Source: Glaciihabitans sp. INWT7
Lineage (GTDB): Bacteria > Actinomycetota > Actinomycetes > Actinomycetales > Microbacteriaceae
Length of the DNA: 64,000 nucleotides
Reading direction: 5' to 3'
NCBI RefSeq assembly: GCF_014217685.1
Contig: NZ_CP043653.1
Span: 2,050,419 to 2,114,418, forward strand
Of the stretch, positions 8,128-16,058 are shown piece by piece (positions within the stretch are counted from its first letter, which is position 1; the number at the start of each line of letters is the position of its first letter). The notes under the pieces are model-generated. The model did no database searches. It saw only the letters and a program-made list of their open reading frames with translations, and had not been told where the DNA came from. A program made the translations under genes and the position numbers.

Positions 8128-10740
8128 CTAGATCGTGATCCGCTGCGCCTTGGGGTGCGGGCTCGCCACCGCGCAGAATTCCGCCAGCGCTGAACGGTTG
8201 TATGCGACCCCGTCGAGCACGGCCGCGCCCACCTCGCCCCGGAGGAACGCCCGCATGCCGTCCGCGAGACCGCTGTCGCTCTGGGGAACGATTCGGATCG
8301 GGGAATCCGGCAGTGCATCGCGAGCGGAATCGAACTCCACGGAGACGATCGGAAGCCCCGCGAGTGCGGCTTCGAGAAGCACCATCGGTTGGCCCTCGTA
8401 GTCGCTGGACAGCACGAAGCAGTCCGCCGCGGCGAGTACGGGGAAGGGGTTGGCGAATGGCCCGACGATGAACGCGACCGCGGAGAGACCGTGGCTGTCG
8501 ATGAGCTGCTTCAGGTGGTCGCGCAGCGGTCCATGACCGACGACGACGAGCCGCGCGGCGGGGGTATCCCGAGAGATCTCCGAGAAGGCGCGGATGAGTC
8601 GTGCCTGGTTCTTCTCCGGCGAGAAGCGACCGACGGTGACGAACCAGATGGCACCGTCGTCCCGCTGCATCCTGTCGATCCAGTCTGCGTCAATCCAGTC
8701 TCCGTCGATCCAGTCTCCGTCGAGCGAGGCCCGCCCACGACCCTGCGTCGCCGCCTCGTCCGTGTCGAACTCTTCGATCGACGACAGCGGGGCACGAAGC
8801 CCCTCGAGCACATGGGCTTCGTCCACGAGATTTCTCGCGAAGACGAATGCCTCGTCCGACAGTGAGTAGCGCGTGCCGAGGGCGTCGCGGTTGATGCGGT
8901 TCAGACTCTCCGACACCGAGACCAGGGCGTCGAAGTCCCGGTACACGCTGAACACCGCGGGTAGCGAACGCTTCATACGGCGACGACTGCCCACGAATCG
9001 CCGGGTCTCGAGCGACAGGTCGTTGTGCAGCCAGATGGAGCGGAAGGCCTGCGGGGAATGCAGGAGCAGAGAGGCCCAGAACGCGGTGTAGCCGCTGAAC
9101 TCGACGACGGAATCGAACTGCGTGTCGCCGAAGCAGCGTGCCCACTCTGTGCGCCACATCCGCTGCTCTACCGCGGTCTCCGGCCTGCGTCGCAGCTGGG
9201 GGTAGTGCTCCTGCAACCGACGAAACAGGTGCGTGACCTTGCTGCCGTTCATCCCGCCTTGGCGGTGGAATTGCCTCACCTGATGCGGGATGCGCTGCTG
9301 GTTCGACAGTTGCTGGGCGCGGCGCGGCCGGTTGAAGATCACCGACACGTCGTAGGCATCGTGGTCGATCGCCGCAAGCAGATTGAGGGCGGAGTTGGTG
9401 ATGCCATTCGACCGCATCCCTCCGATGCTCAGCAGTATCGACGTACGAGGGTCCTCTGCGAGAGACCGAGTTCGAGCGCGATCCGTCATCCCCCGGAAGA
9501 CGATGTCGACGACACGACGCGCGGCTCCCCCGTCGTCTTCCGGTGAGAAACGCTCTCTCCACTCGGCAGAGCGGGTGGCCGGTCCAGACGCGGCATCCGG
9601 GTCTTTCGAGTTGTTCGGGGCTTCCGAGTCTGTCGCGGTGAGGCAGGAGCGAATGGCTTCGCCGAGCTCCGAGAGCTGTGTCACCACCGGGCCCGGAAGC
9701 TCGTCGAGCGGAAAGTAGAGCCCGCGCGATGCGGAGTAGTCCAGATCGTCCGGGGTGAAGAACACGATGGGGCGCTCGAGCGGGAGGAAATCGAAGAAGA
9801 TCGACGAGTAGTCGGTGATGAGAATGTCGGTGATGCCCAGCATCAGGTTCGTCGGCAGGTCGTTCGAGACGAGGATCTCGCGGAATTCCGGGCGATCCCT
9901 CGCGAACCGGTGGACCACCTGGTGGGTCTTGAGCAGCACCAGGAATTCGGGTCCCACCTGGGCCTGGATCTCCTTCGCCTGTTCGAACAGCTCGTTCGCG
10001 TCGTCCGCCGGCGAACTGAAATCCGTTCCCTTCCAGGTGGGGGCGAACAGGATCACCGACCGATCGCCCAGCCTGATTCCATCGGCCTCTAGCCGGGATC
10101 GCACCACGATCGATTCCTCGGCGCGGAGGAACTGGCGGTCGACGCGAGGGTATCCCTCTTCGATGACCAGCCCGCGGAAGGCACCGCGCAAGCGATAGGC
10201 CTTCTCGTACATGCGCTCGGTCATGAACGGGTTCTGGGACAGCAGGAAGTCGGCGGCCACGAAGTTGCGCAGTGTGTTCGCGGAGTCGAGAGCGCCGTTG
10301 GGCATGTCGTAGCCCATGCGTTTGAGCGGCGTGCCGTGCCAGGTGTTGAGGTAGACCTGCCCGGGCCGCTTGCTGAACTCCGCGGGGAAAGTGGCGTTGT
10401 TCACCAGATAGCCGCTCGTCGCGAGGGCTCGAACATAGGCGAGAGAGCGTCGCCTGACAAAGCGCACCCTCCGATCGCCGGCGAATTCCGCCTGCACCGC
10501 CCGGTGTTCCCTCAGGCTGTCGAGCGCCCACACATGGTGGAGGTGGGCGAGGTCGGGAGATCGCAGGGCCTCCCGAAAGATGGCCTCGGGATTGCACAGC
10601 ACACCGTTTCCGGCGAAGGACTCGTACAAGACGACGTCTGCCCGCACGGCCCCGCGTCTCGCGAGAGCCTGGAGTTCGGCCCGGCTCGCTCCGCCTACGA
10701 GCCTGAGCAACTGGCGGATCAGACGGATGACTCGCGGCAT
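8128..10740 (-). CDS. Fused CDP-glycerol glycerophosphotransferase / GT4 glycosyltransferase
   Basis: A 870-residue cytoplasmic enzyme for a teichoic-acid-like polymer. Residues ~35-390 are a TagF/TarF-like (Glyphos_transf) domain with NTWHGTPLKRMGYD (H135) and LITDYSSIFFDF. Residues ~480-860 are a second, GT-B half ending in an intact GT4 domain. That domain carries GRFSPEKN with its Arg and Lys for NDP binding, VVGHGPLRDHL, and the E-x7-E motif in YEGQPMVLLEAA. ATG at 10740 has GAAAGAGAG upstream. Between the halves lies a tandem DWIDG repeat. The gene is divergent from the small ORF/GT-C unit and paralogous to 12666-15158. Confidence 0.87.
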   Translation of the reverse strand: MPRVIRLIRQLLRLVGGASRAELQALARRGAVRADVVLYESFAGNGVLCNPEAIFREALRSPDLAHLHHVWALDSLREHRAVQAEFAGDRRVRFVRRRSLAYVRALATSGYLVNNATFPAEFSKRPGQVYLNTWHGTPLKRMGYDMPNGALDSANTLRNFVAADFLLSQNPFMTERMYEKAYRLRGAFRGLVIEEGYPRVDRQFLRAEESIVVRSRLEADGIRLGDRSVILFAPTWKGTDFSSPADDANELFEQAKEIQAQVGPEFLVLLKTHQVVHRFARDRPEFREILVSNDLPTNLMLGITDILITDYSSIFFDFLPLERPIVFFTPDDLDYSASRGLYFPLDELPGPVVTQLSELGEAIRSCLTATDSEAPNNSKDPDAASGPATRSAEWRERFSPEDDGGAARRVVDIVFRGMTDRARTRSLAEDPRTSILLSIGGMRSNGITNSALNLLAAIDHDAYDVSVIFNRPRRAQQLSNQQRIPHQVRQFHRQGGMNGSKVTHLFRRLQEHYPQLRRRPETAVEQRMWRTEWARCFGDTQFDSVVEFSGYTAFWASLLLHSPQAFRSIWLHNDLSLETRRFVGSRRRMKRSLPAVFSVYRDFDALVSVSESLNRINRDALGTRYSLSDEAFVFARNLVDEAHVLEGLRAPLSSIEEFDTDEAATQGRGRASLDGDWIDGDWIDADWIDRMQRDDGAIWFVTVGRFSPEKNQARLIRAFSEISRDTPAARLVVVGHGPLRDHLKQLIDSHGLSAVAFIVGPFANPFPVLAAADCFVLSSDYEGQPMVLLEAALAGLPIVSVEFDSARDALPDSPIRIVPQSDSGLADGMRAFLRGEVGAAVLDGVAYNRSALAEFCAVASPHPKAQRITI
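8674..8722 (-). repeat. 15-bp in-frame tandem repeat in the glycerophosphotransferase gene
   Basis: Three 15-bp units (8674-8688, 8689-8703, 8704-8718) differ by only a few bases and encode repeated DWIDG/DWIDA in a loop just before the GT4 donor-binding domain. Length variation would keep the frame. Confidence 0.8.
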
Positions 10741-10811
10741 GGAGCTCTCTCTTTCGAACCGGCCGTTCAGCACAGCACACGGGAGAAGCGTGCTCGGCGG
10801 CCCCCCAGAAA

Positions 10812-10822
10812 GGTCTAAGAAT
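10812..10822 (-). promoter_or_regulatory. TTCTTAGA box for the glycerophosphotransferase gene
   Basis: Minus-strand ATTCTTAGACC lies ~73 bases before the ATG at 10740. No clean second half-site is visible at 11 bp. It faces another copy at 10856 serving the divergent unit. Confidence 0.4.
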
Positions 10823-10855
10823 GAGCCGCAATCTCCCGCTGCGGGGCGAGATGCA

Positions 10856-10865
10856 GTCTTAGAGC
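10856..10865 (+). promoter_or_regulatory. TCTTAGAG box for the small membrane ORF / GT-C unit
   Basis: GTCTTAGAGC lies at 10856-10865, about 62 bases before the GTG at 10927. GGCAGGCTGG follows at 10883, resembling the element downstream of the box at the PAP2, regulator and dedA genes. Confidence 0.4.
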
Positions 10866-10926
10866 CATCTGGGAGAGTGCTTGGCAGGCTGGCCCCCGAC
10901 AGGTTCGAGATCCCGGGAGGCGCTCT

Positions 10927-11133
10927 GTGGTGTGGCTGATATTCGGCGGTGTCGGCGTGCTGGTCATCGTTGCGGCGGTGTGCGTCTGGACCGTCGTCGC
11001 ACTGCTCGCAGAGGTCGGGGATGAACAGAGCGACGATCAGGACGCGGCGACAAGCGATCCCCTCGGTGTCGACGACCGTTCCGACAGCTCCTCCGAACGA
11101 AGGCGGGTTCACCACCGTGTCGCTCGCTACTGA
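10927..11133 (+). CDS. Small single-pass membrane protein upstream of GT-C enzyme
   Basis: A 68-residue predicted protein. Residues 2-28 form one strongly hydrophobic helix. The rest is a hydrophilic tail rich in Asp, Ser and Glu that ends in Arg/His. CGGGAGG stands just before the GTG at 10927, with a second GTG immediately after. Its end overlaps the GT-C start by 17 bases, so the two would be translationally coupled. The split composition of a helix plus a charged tail is what a real small membrane protein looks like and unlike a chance frame. I recognise no family. It could be an accessory or anchoring subunit for the glycosyltransferase. Confidence 0.55.
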   Translation: MVWLIFGGVGVLVIVAAVCVWTVVALLAEVGDEQSDDQDAATSDPLGVDDRSDSSSERRRVHHRVARY

Positions 11134-12679
11134 ACTCTCCGACAGCACCCCGTCGGCCCTCTCCCGAATGTGGGGATGGCGGCCGTCGTTTCGGTCTGGC
11201 CTGGCAGTCTTCCTCGGCGCCGTGGCCACCGCAATCTCCGCCTCCGGATCCTCGATTCCGTCGCTGTGGGGCGATGAGGCGGCAAGCGTCCTGTCCGCCG
11301 AGCGGTCGATCCCCTCCCTGTTCCGCATGCTCGGCAGCGTGGACGCCGTCCATGGCACCTACTACCTCTTCCTGCACTTCTGGGTTCAGGCGTTCGGCGC
11401 CTCGCCCTTCTCCGTGCGGTTCCCCAGCGCCATCGCTGTCGGCATCGCCGTGGCGGGCGTCGTCGTGCTCGGCTCGCGCCTCGGGGGAATCCGGGTCGCG
11501 GCCTTCGCCGGCATCATCGCCGTGATGCTGCCGCGCATCACCTACATGGGCGAAGAGGCTCGCGGGTATGCCATGAGCACGGCCGCCGTCGTCTGGCTGA
11601 CGATCCTGCTGCTTCACATCGTCGCCCGCGATCGGCCGGAAAGACGACTCTGGGCGGCCTATGCCGTCGGACTCGCCGCGTGCGGGTACCTGTTTCTCTT
11701 CAGCCTCCTGATCGTCGTCGCCCATGCGGTGGTGGCGCTGTCCCAGCGCCGCCCAGCCATCCTGCGCGGCTGGGCCCGCGCGACGCTCGGCGGCATACTG
11801 ATCGCCGGGCCGGTGATCGGTTTCGGCATCGGCGAGAGCGGACAGATCGCGTTCCTGGCGAACCGCGACTCCACCAACATCCGCACACTGGTCGTGACGC
11901 AGTGGTTCGGCAACAATCTGCTGGCGACCCTCGCCTGGATCCTCATCGCTGCCGCGATCATCGCCTGGGCCGTGGGCTCGCGCCGAAACCGCAGCTGGTT
12001 CGATGGCGCGGATCCCGATCCCGTCTCCGGTGCCCGGACTCCGGCCCTCGTGCCTCTTGCGGCGACCTGGCTGCTCGGCCCGCCGGCCATCTTGCTCGCG
12101 GTCAACTCCGTGCACGCGGTCTACTCCTCTCGCTACCTCTCCTTCGCGGTGCCCGCTGCGGCCCTCCTCATCGCATGGCTCGCGGCACGAATCCGCCCGC
12201 GCATCCTGGGGATCGGCCTTCTCGTCGCCGTCGTCAGCGCCTCCTCGATCAGTTATCTCAGCGAACGCACTCCCTTCGCCAAGAACAACAGTGACTGGGC
12301 GCAGGTCGCGCAGACCATCCAGGCGCACGCGCGGCCCGGTCAGGGCATGCTCTTCGACGAGGGGAGCCGCCCGTCCCGCGCCACCCGGCTGGCGATGCGC
12401 ACCTACCCGGCATCATTCGAGGGGCTGACGGATGTTGCGCTCAAGACCCCCTGGTACGACACGAGCAACTGGCACGATGCGGTGGTGCCGACGACGACTG
12501 TCGCGTCGAGACTCGACTCGCTGTATCGCTCCACCAAGACGGTCTGGTTGGTCGAGTACCGCCTGCCTGGCGCGGAGGCCGACACCTACGATAGATCGAT
12601 GCTGGCAGCGCAGGGATTCGTTGTGGTGGCGGAGTACCCGCAGCACACGAGTGTCGTGCTGGAACTCACTCGTCCGTGA
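11117..12679 (+). CDS. GT-C (GT39/PMT-like) membrane glycosyltransferase
   Basis: A 520-residue polytopic protein with about ten or more hydrophobic helices and a C-terminal external domain. The acidic pair in SLWGDEAAS (D53, E54) in the first external loop, followed by YYLFLHFW, is the hallmark of polyprenyl-phosphate-sugar-dependent GT-C transferases such as mannosyltransferases and ArnT-like enzymes. It would add a sugar to a wall polymer, lipid or protein on the outer face of the membrane. GTG at 11117, preceded by AAGGCGGG, is chosen over upstream starts because those add non-homologous sequence. Its 3' end overlaps the convergent paralogous gene by 14 bases. Confidence 0.8.
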   Translation: MSLATELSDSTPSALSRMWGWRPSFRSGLAVFLGAVATAISASGSSIPSLWGDEAASVLSAERSIPSLFRMLGSVDAVHGTYYLFLHFWVQAFGASPFSVRFPSAIAVGIAVAGVVVLGSRLGGIRVAAFAGIIAVMLPRITYMGEEARGYAMSTAAVVWLTILLLHIVARDRPERRLWAAYAVGLAACGYLFLFSLLIVVAHAVVALSQRRPAILRGWARATLGGILIAGPVIGFGIGESGQIAFLANRDSTNIRTLVVTQWFGNNLLATLAWILIAAAIIAWAVGSRRNRSWFDGADPDPVSGARTPALVPLAATWLLGPPAILLAVNSVHAVYSSRYLSFAVPAAALLIAWLAARIRPRILGIGLLVAVVSASSISYLSERTPFAKNNSDWAQVAQTIQAHARPGQGMLFDEGSRPSRATRLAMRTYPASFEGLTDVALKTPWYDTSNWHDAVVPTTTVASRLDSLYRSTKTVWLVEYRLPGAEADTYDRSMLAAQGFVVVAEYPQHTSVVLELTRP

Positions 12680-15158
12680 TCGCACCGATCGCCCGATAGA
12701 ACATCCCGATCGCCCGATCGTCGTGCGCGATCCAATCGATCGACGATGTGCCGACCCGGCCGGCGAGGAACTCGAGCATTCCCTCGGCCAACGCCCGGTC
12801 GTCCGCCGGCACCTCGAGGATCCCCGAGAGCGGCGCGACGCCGGGCTCCGGGCCGATCACCCGCACGACGGGCAATCCGAGCACCCGCGCTTCCCCGAGC
12901 ACCCTCGCAGTTCGGGCACCGCCGGCGGCGAAGACGACGCAGTCTGCCTGAGCCAGGAGGGCGAAGGGATTGGTTCGGTAGCCCACGAGGGCGACGACCT
13001 CGGTGAGGCCGAGTGCGACCAGCTCCGCGCCGAGGATCGAAGCGAGCGGACCATCCCCCACCACCAGCAGTCGCGAAGCCGGTACAGCGGCGTGAACCAC
13101 AGCAAAGGCGCGGACCAGTCGTACCGGGTCGTTCTCCACGGTGAGCCGGCCCAGCGACACGAAGATCCGGTCCACCGCTGTCGCGGCTCCGGAGCCCTCG
13201 TCACCCAGCCAGTCGGGCAGCGCAGCATCTCCGTCGTGTTGCTCTGTCGGCAGTGCCGCGCGGGCGAGGATGCTCGCGCCACCGATCACCGGCTCCGCCA
13301 CGGCCACGGGCCGAAGGGAGGGATGCTGCGGAGGTGAGGGCGAGACCAGACGATCGTAGGCGTCGTAGAGGACATCTCTCTCCGTGTCGCCGACCCCCGG
13401 CCGATCAGAGGAGGCGTCCTCCGCCACCGCCGCGACGGGGTCATCCCTCAGCCAGATCGAGCGTTCCGAGTCGGGCGACTGCAGCATCAGGGTCGCCCAG
13501 AACGGGCTGGTACCGGCGAAGTCGAGCGTGAAGTCGAAGGCGGCAGAGCCGAAGCATCGATCCCACTCGTCCCGCCACAGGTCTCCTGACCGGAGAGGCG
13601 TCCGAGGGCGAGCACCCGAGCGGACTGATGCCGCGCCCGTCGACCGCAACCGGGCAAGGGCGAGTTTCGATCCGTTCATACCGCCGACCCGAGCGAACTG
13701 ACGCACCCGCGGATGCAGCAACCGCTGCTGGTCGAGCACCGGCCGGGAGCGGAGGGGCGGGAAGATCACCGACACATCGAACCGCGAGTGGTCGATCTTC
13801 TCGAGCAGCGCGATGAGTTCCGCGGTGATCGCCCCCGGCCTCATGTTTCCGGCGGCGATGAGAATTCTCCGCCGCCCATCGCCGGGCAGCGGCGCGACCG
13901 CATAGCCCTCGGGCTTGCCGCGAAAGACGATGTCGAGGATGCGCTGCGTGGCGCTTCCGTCTTCGCGCGCGACGAACCGCGCCTGCATTTCCCGATAGTT
14001 CGACGCGACCCGGTCGTCGACGCCTCCGTGGTCGAAGTCGTTGATGGCACCGGCCAGTTGCGTGACGTTCGGCACCACGGGGCCCGGCCAGAGCTCCGGC
14101 TCGATATAGAGACCGCGGTAGCCGCTGTAGTCCGCGAGATCCGGGGTGAGGAAGAAGATCGGCCGGCCGGTGGCGAGGAAGTCGAAGAAGATGCTCGAAT
14201 AATCGGTGACAAGCACGTCGGTGACGCCAAGGATGACGTTCGACGGGATCTCGTTGGGAACCACGCGATCGCGCAGCCCCGGGATGTCCGCCGCGAAGCG
14301 GTGCACCACCTGGTGCGTCTTCAGCAGCACCACGTACTTCGTCGTGTCGATCTGCGACTCGAGCTGGTCGATCCGTGACACCAGCTCGCTGATGTCGTAT
14401 TCCGGCCGGGAGAACGAGGTCCCCTTCCAGGTGGGCGCGTAGAGGATGATCCGGCGTCCGTGCAGAGCCAATCCCCCGGCTTCGAGGCCGGCTCGCGCCG
14501 CGGCCACGGAGGGTTCATCCATGAATTGGCGATCGATCCGGGGGTAGCCCTCCTCGATGATCCGCCCGGGATAGATGTTGCCAAGGCGGTGGGCATCCTC
14601 GTACAGATGCTCGGTCATGAACGGGCTGGCCGAGAGGAGGAAGTCGGCCGAGAGGAGGTTGCGGATGACGTTGGCCACGCGGGTGGCCGGATCCCCGATG
14701 TCGAAGCCCATGCGCTTGAGCGGCGTGCCGTGCCAGGTATTCAGGTAGACCTGGCCGCCGCGTTTGCCGAACTCTGTCGGGAATGTCGCGTTGTTGACAA
14801 GAAAACCCGCGGTGGCGAGTGCCCGAAAGTAGCCGAAGGTACCGGGGCGGACGAACCGTACGGAGTGCGATCCCGAGAACTCCCGCGCGACAGCCGGGTT
14901 CTCCCGTCGACTCGTGAGCACCCAGACATGGGTTAGATCGCCGAACTCCGGGTCGGCGAGAAGGGCCCGGAAGATGGCCTCCGGATTGCAGAGCATCCCG
15001 TTTCCGGCGAATGACTCGTAGAGGACCATCCTTGGACGCACCGCTCGGCGTCGCCAGAACGCGTAGACCTCGGTCTTGGCCGCCTGCCGAAGACGGCGGG
15101 CAAGGGCGAGGAGACGGCGACGGATGCCGGTGAGGCCGGGCACCTCCGTCAGACTCAT
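12666..15158 (-). CDS. Second glycerophosphotransferase / degenerate GT4 fusion
   Basis: A 830-residue paralogue of 8128-10740. The N-terminal TagF-like domain is intact: YLNTWHGTPLKRMGFDIGD and LVTDYSSIFFDFL are both present. The C-terminal GT4 half is eroded. The donor-binding GRFSPEKN of the paralogue reads GRLTVEND here, and the Glu that starts the E-x7-E motif is Ala in FAAGGARTARVLGEA. The GT half is therefore probably catalytically dead or structural, while glycerol-phosphate transfer may persist. ATG at 15158 has AGGTGG in front. The frame continues 10 codons upstream without homology. It lies 63 bases downstream of the heliorhodopsin gene on the same strand. Confidence 0.83.
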   Translation of the reverse strand: MSLTEVPGLTGIRRRLLALARRLRQAAKTEVYAFWRRRAVRPRMVLYESFAGNGMLCNPEAIFRALLADPEFGDLTHVWVLTSRRENPAVAREFSGSHSVRFVRPGTFGYFRALATAGFLVNNATFPTEFGKRGGQVYLNTWHGTPLKRMGFDIGDPATRVANVIRNLLSADFLLSASPFMTEHLYEDAHRLGNIYPGRIIEEGYPRIDRQFMDEPSVAAARAGLEAGGLALHGRRIILYAPTWKGTSFSRPEYDISELVSRIDQLESQIDTTKYVVLLKTHQVVHRFAADIPGLRDRVVPNEIPSNVILGVTDVLVTDYSSIFFDFLATGRPIFFLTPDLADYSGYRGLYIEPELWPGPVVPNVTQLAGAINDFDHGGVDDRVASNYREMQARFVAREDGSATQRILDIVFRGKPEGYAVAPLPGDGRRRILIAAGNMRPGAITAELIALLEKIDHSRFDVSVIFPPLRSRPVLDQQRLLHPRVRQFARVGGMNGSKLALARLRSTGAASVRSGARPRTPLRSGDLWRDEWDRCFGSAAFDFTLDFAGTSPFWATLMLQSPDSERSIWLRDDPVAAVAEDASSDRPGVGDTERDVLYDAYDRLVSPSPPQHPSLRPVAVAEPVIGGASILARAALPTEQHDGDAALPDWLGDEGSGAATAVDRIFVSLGRLTVENDPVRLVRAFAVVHAAVPASRLLVVGDGPLASILGAELVALGLTEVVALVGYRTNPFALLAQADCVVFAAGGARTARVLGEARVLGLPVVRVIGPEPGVAPLSGILEVPADDRALAEGMLEFLAGRVGTSSIDWIAHDDRAIGMFYRAIGAITDE

Positions 15159-15221
15159 CACCACCTCACTATAAAGTCCGCCGCGCACCGCGCCGTCTGG
15201 GGTGAGCGGAACTCCCCGGCG

Positions 15222-16058
15222 CTAGAGCTGCCCGCTCACGACGCCCACCACGACCAGCCAGGCGAAGACGGAGGTGCTCGCCAGACTGAGCACGATGTGC
15301 ACGACCTCTCCCGACGACGACGACCGGGCCGAATCGATCCGCTGCTGCTCTTGCCGGTTCTCGGGCAGGAGACGGTTCTCGGGCAGGAGACGGTTCTCGG
15401 GCTGGAGACGGTTCTCGGGCGATAACCGGTGCTCAAGCAATAACCAGTGCACGAGGAAGAAGGCGAACGAGAACGCGAGCATCACCAGGGTGATGACGCG
15501 ACCGAGACCGGATGGTGACTGTGCCACGAGCAATCCGGCGATCTGGTGGAAGGCGATCACGCCCCACGGAACGATTCCGATCGCCGCGCCGAACCAGAGG
15601 GGAAGCATCCGCTCGGTCGCCGCTCGTTCGGTGCGCTCTTCGAGCACGAAGAACAGGGTCATCGCGCTCGTCGCGGCATAGGACAGCACGAGGGCACCGA
15701 TGTCGCTGATGCCGTTCAGTTGGGCGACGAGAAACACGACGATCGACGAGCTGAAGGCGAACTCGATCCAGCGTGCGGGGTGGCGACCGCCGGCCACCTG
15801 GGCGGAATAGACCGGGAAGATTCCCGGGGTGATGGCGAGCAGGCGAGCCACCCCCACGAGCAGGCAGAGCGCGACGACGCCGAATCCGAGGTCGAGGCGA
15901 ACGAGCACGACGGGATGTGGGCCTGCGGCGAGGTCGAGAGCGATCGGCAGGAACACGCGCGAGGGAGCCGACGCGAGCACGATCCACAGCGCGATCGCCT
16001 CGATCACGAGCAGCGCCCCGGACAAGCCGGAGATTCGCCGAAGGTGGGCGCTCCTCAC
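15222..16058 (-). CDS. Heliorhodopsin-family protein lacking the retinal-binding lysine
   Basis: A 278-residue seven-helix protein that matches heliorhodopsins. ARWIEFAFSSSIVVFLVAQL (residues 95-114) carries the counter-ion Glu99. NGISDIGALV and LPLWFGAAIGIVPWG follow, then VLSLASTSVFAW in TM7. In heliorhodopsins the TM7 motif is SLVAKS, with Lys binding retinal. Here it reads SLASTS, with Thr262 (ACC) at that position. The whole protein contains no lysine, so a Schiff base cannot form. The TM6-TM7 linker holds hexapeptide repeats of the RLLPEN type. GTG at 16058 overlaps the stop of the preceding gene by 4 bases, so the two are coupled. The role is unknown. Confidence 0.85.
   Translation of the reverse strand: MRSAHLRRISGLSGALLVIEAIALWIVLASAPSRVFLPIALDLAAGPHPVVLVRLDLGFGVVALCLLVGVARLLAITPGIFPVYSAQVAGGRHPARWIEFAFSSSIVVFLVAQLNGISDIGALVLSYAATSAMTLFFVLEERTERAATERMLPLWFGAAIGIVPWGVIAFHQIAGLLVAQSPSGLGRVITLVMLAFSFAFFLVHWLLLEHRLSPENRLQPENRLLPENRLLPENRQEQQRIDSARSSSSGEVVHIVLSLASTSVFAWLVVVGVVSGQL
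15355..15444 (-). repeat. 18-bp in-frame repeat in the heliorhodopsin TM6-TM7 linker
   Basis: Units at 15355, 15373 and 15391 are nearly identical. Units at 15409 and 15427 are more diverged. They encode hexapeptides RLLPEN/RLQPEN/RLSPEN, which extend a loop that should be cytoplasmic given the inverted heliorhodopsin topology. Confidence 0.85.

Noticed and set aside
9500-10831. 713-codon minus-strand alternative frame within the glycerophosphotransferase gene
   Set aside because: It runs through the same DNA in a different frame and has a Pro/Arg/Gly-rich product. The recognised TagF/GT4 frame explains the region.
15222-15330. Frameshift as the cause of the missing lysine in TM7
   Set aside because: TM7 reads through in one frame from the conserved VVHIVLSLA to SVFAWLVVV and the stop, with homology on both sides of the Thr codon. 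A frameshift would have disrupted it.
15355-15444. CRISPR-like or mobile repeat in the 15-kb region
   Set aside because: The repeat is in frame, without spacers, and encodes a hexapeptide inside a protein loop.
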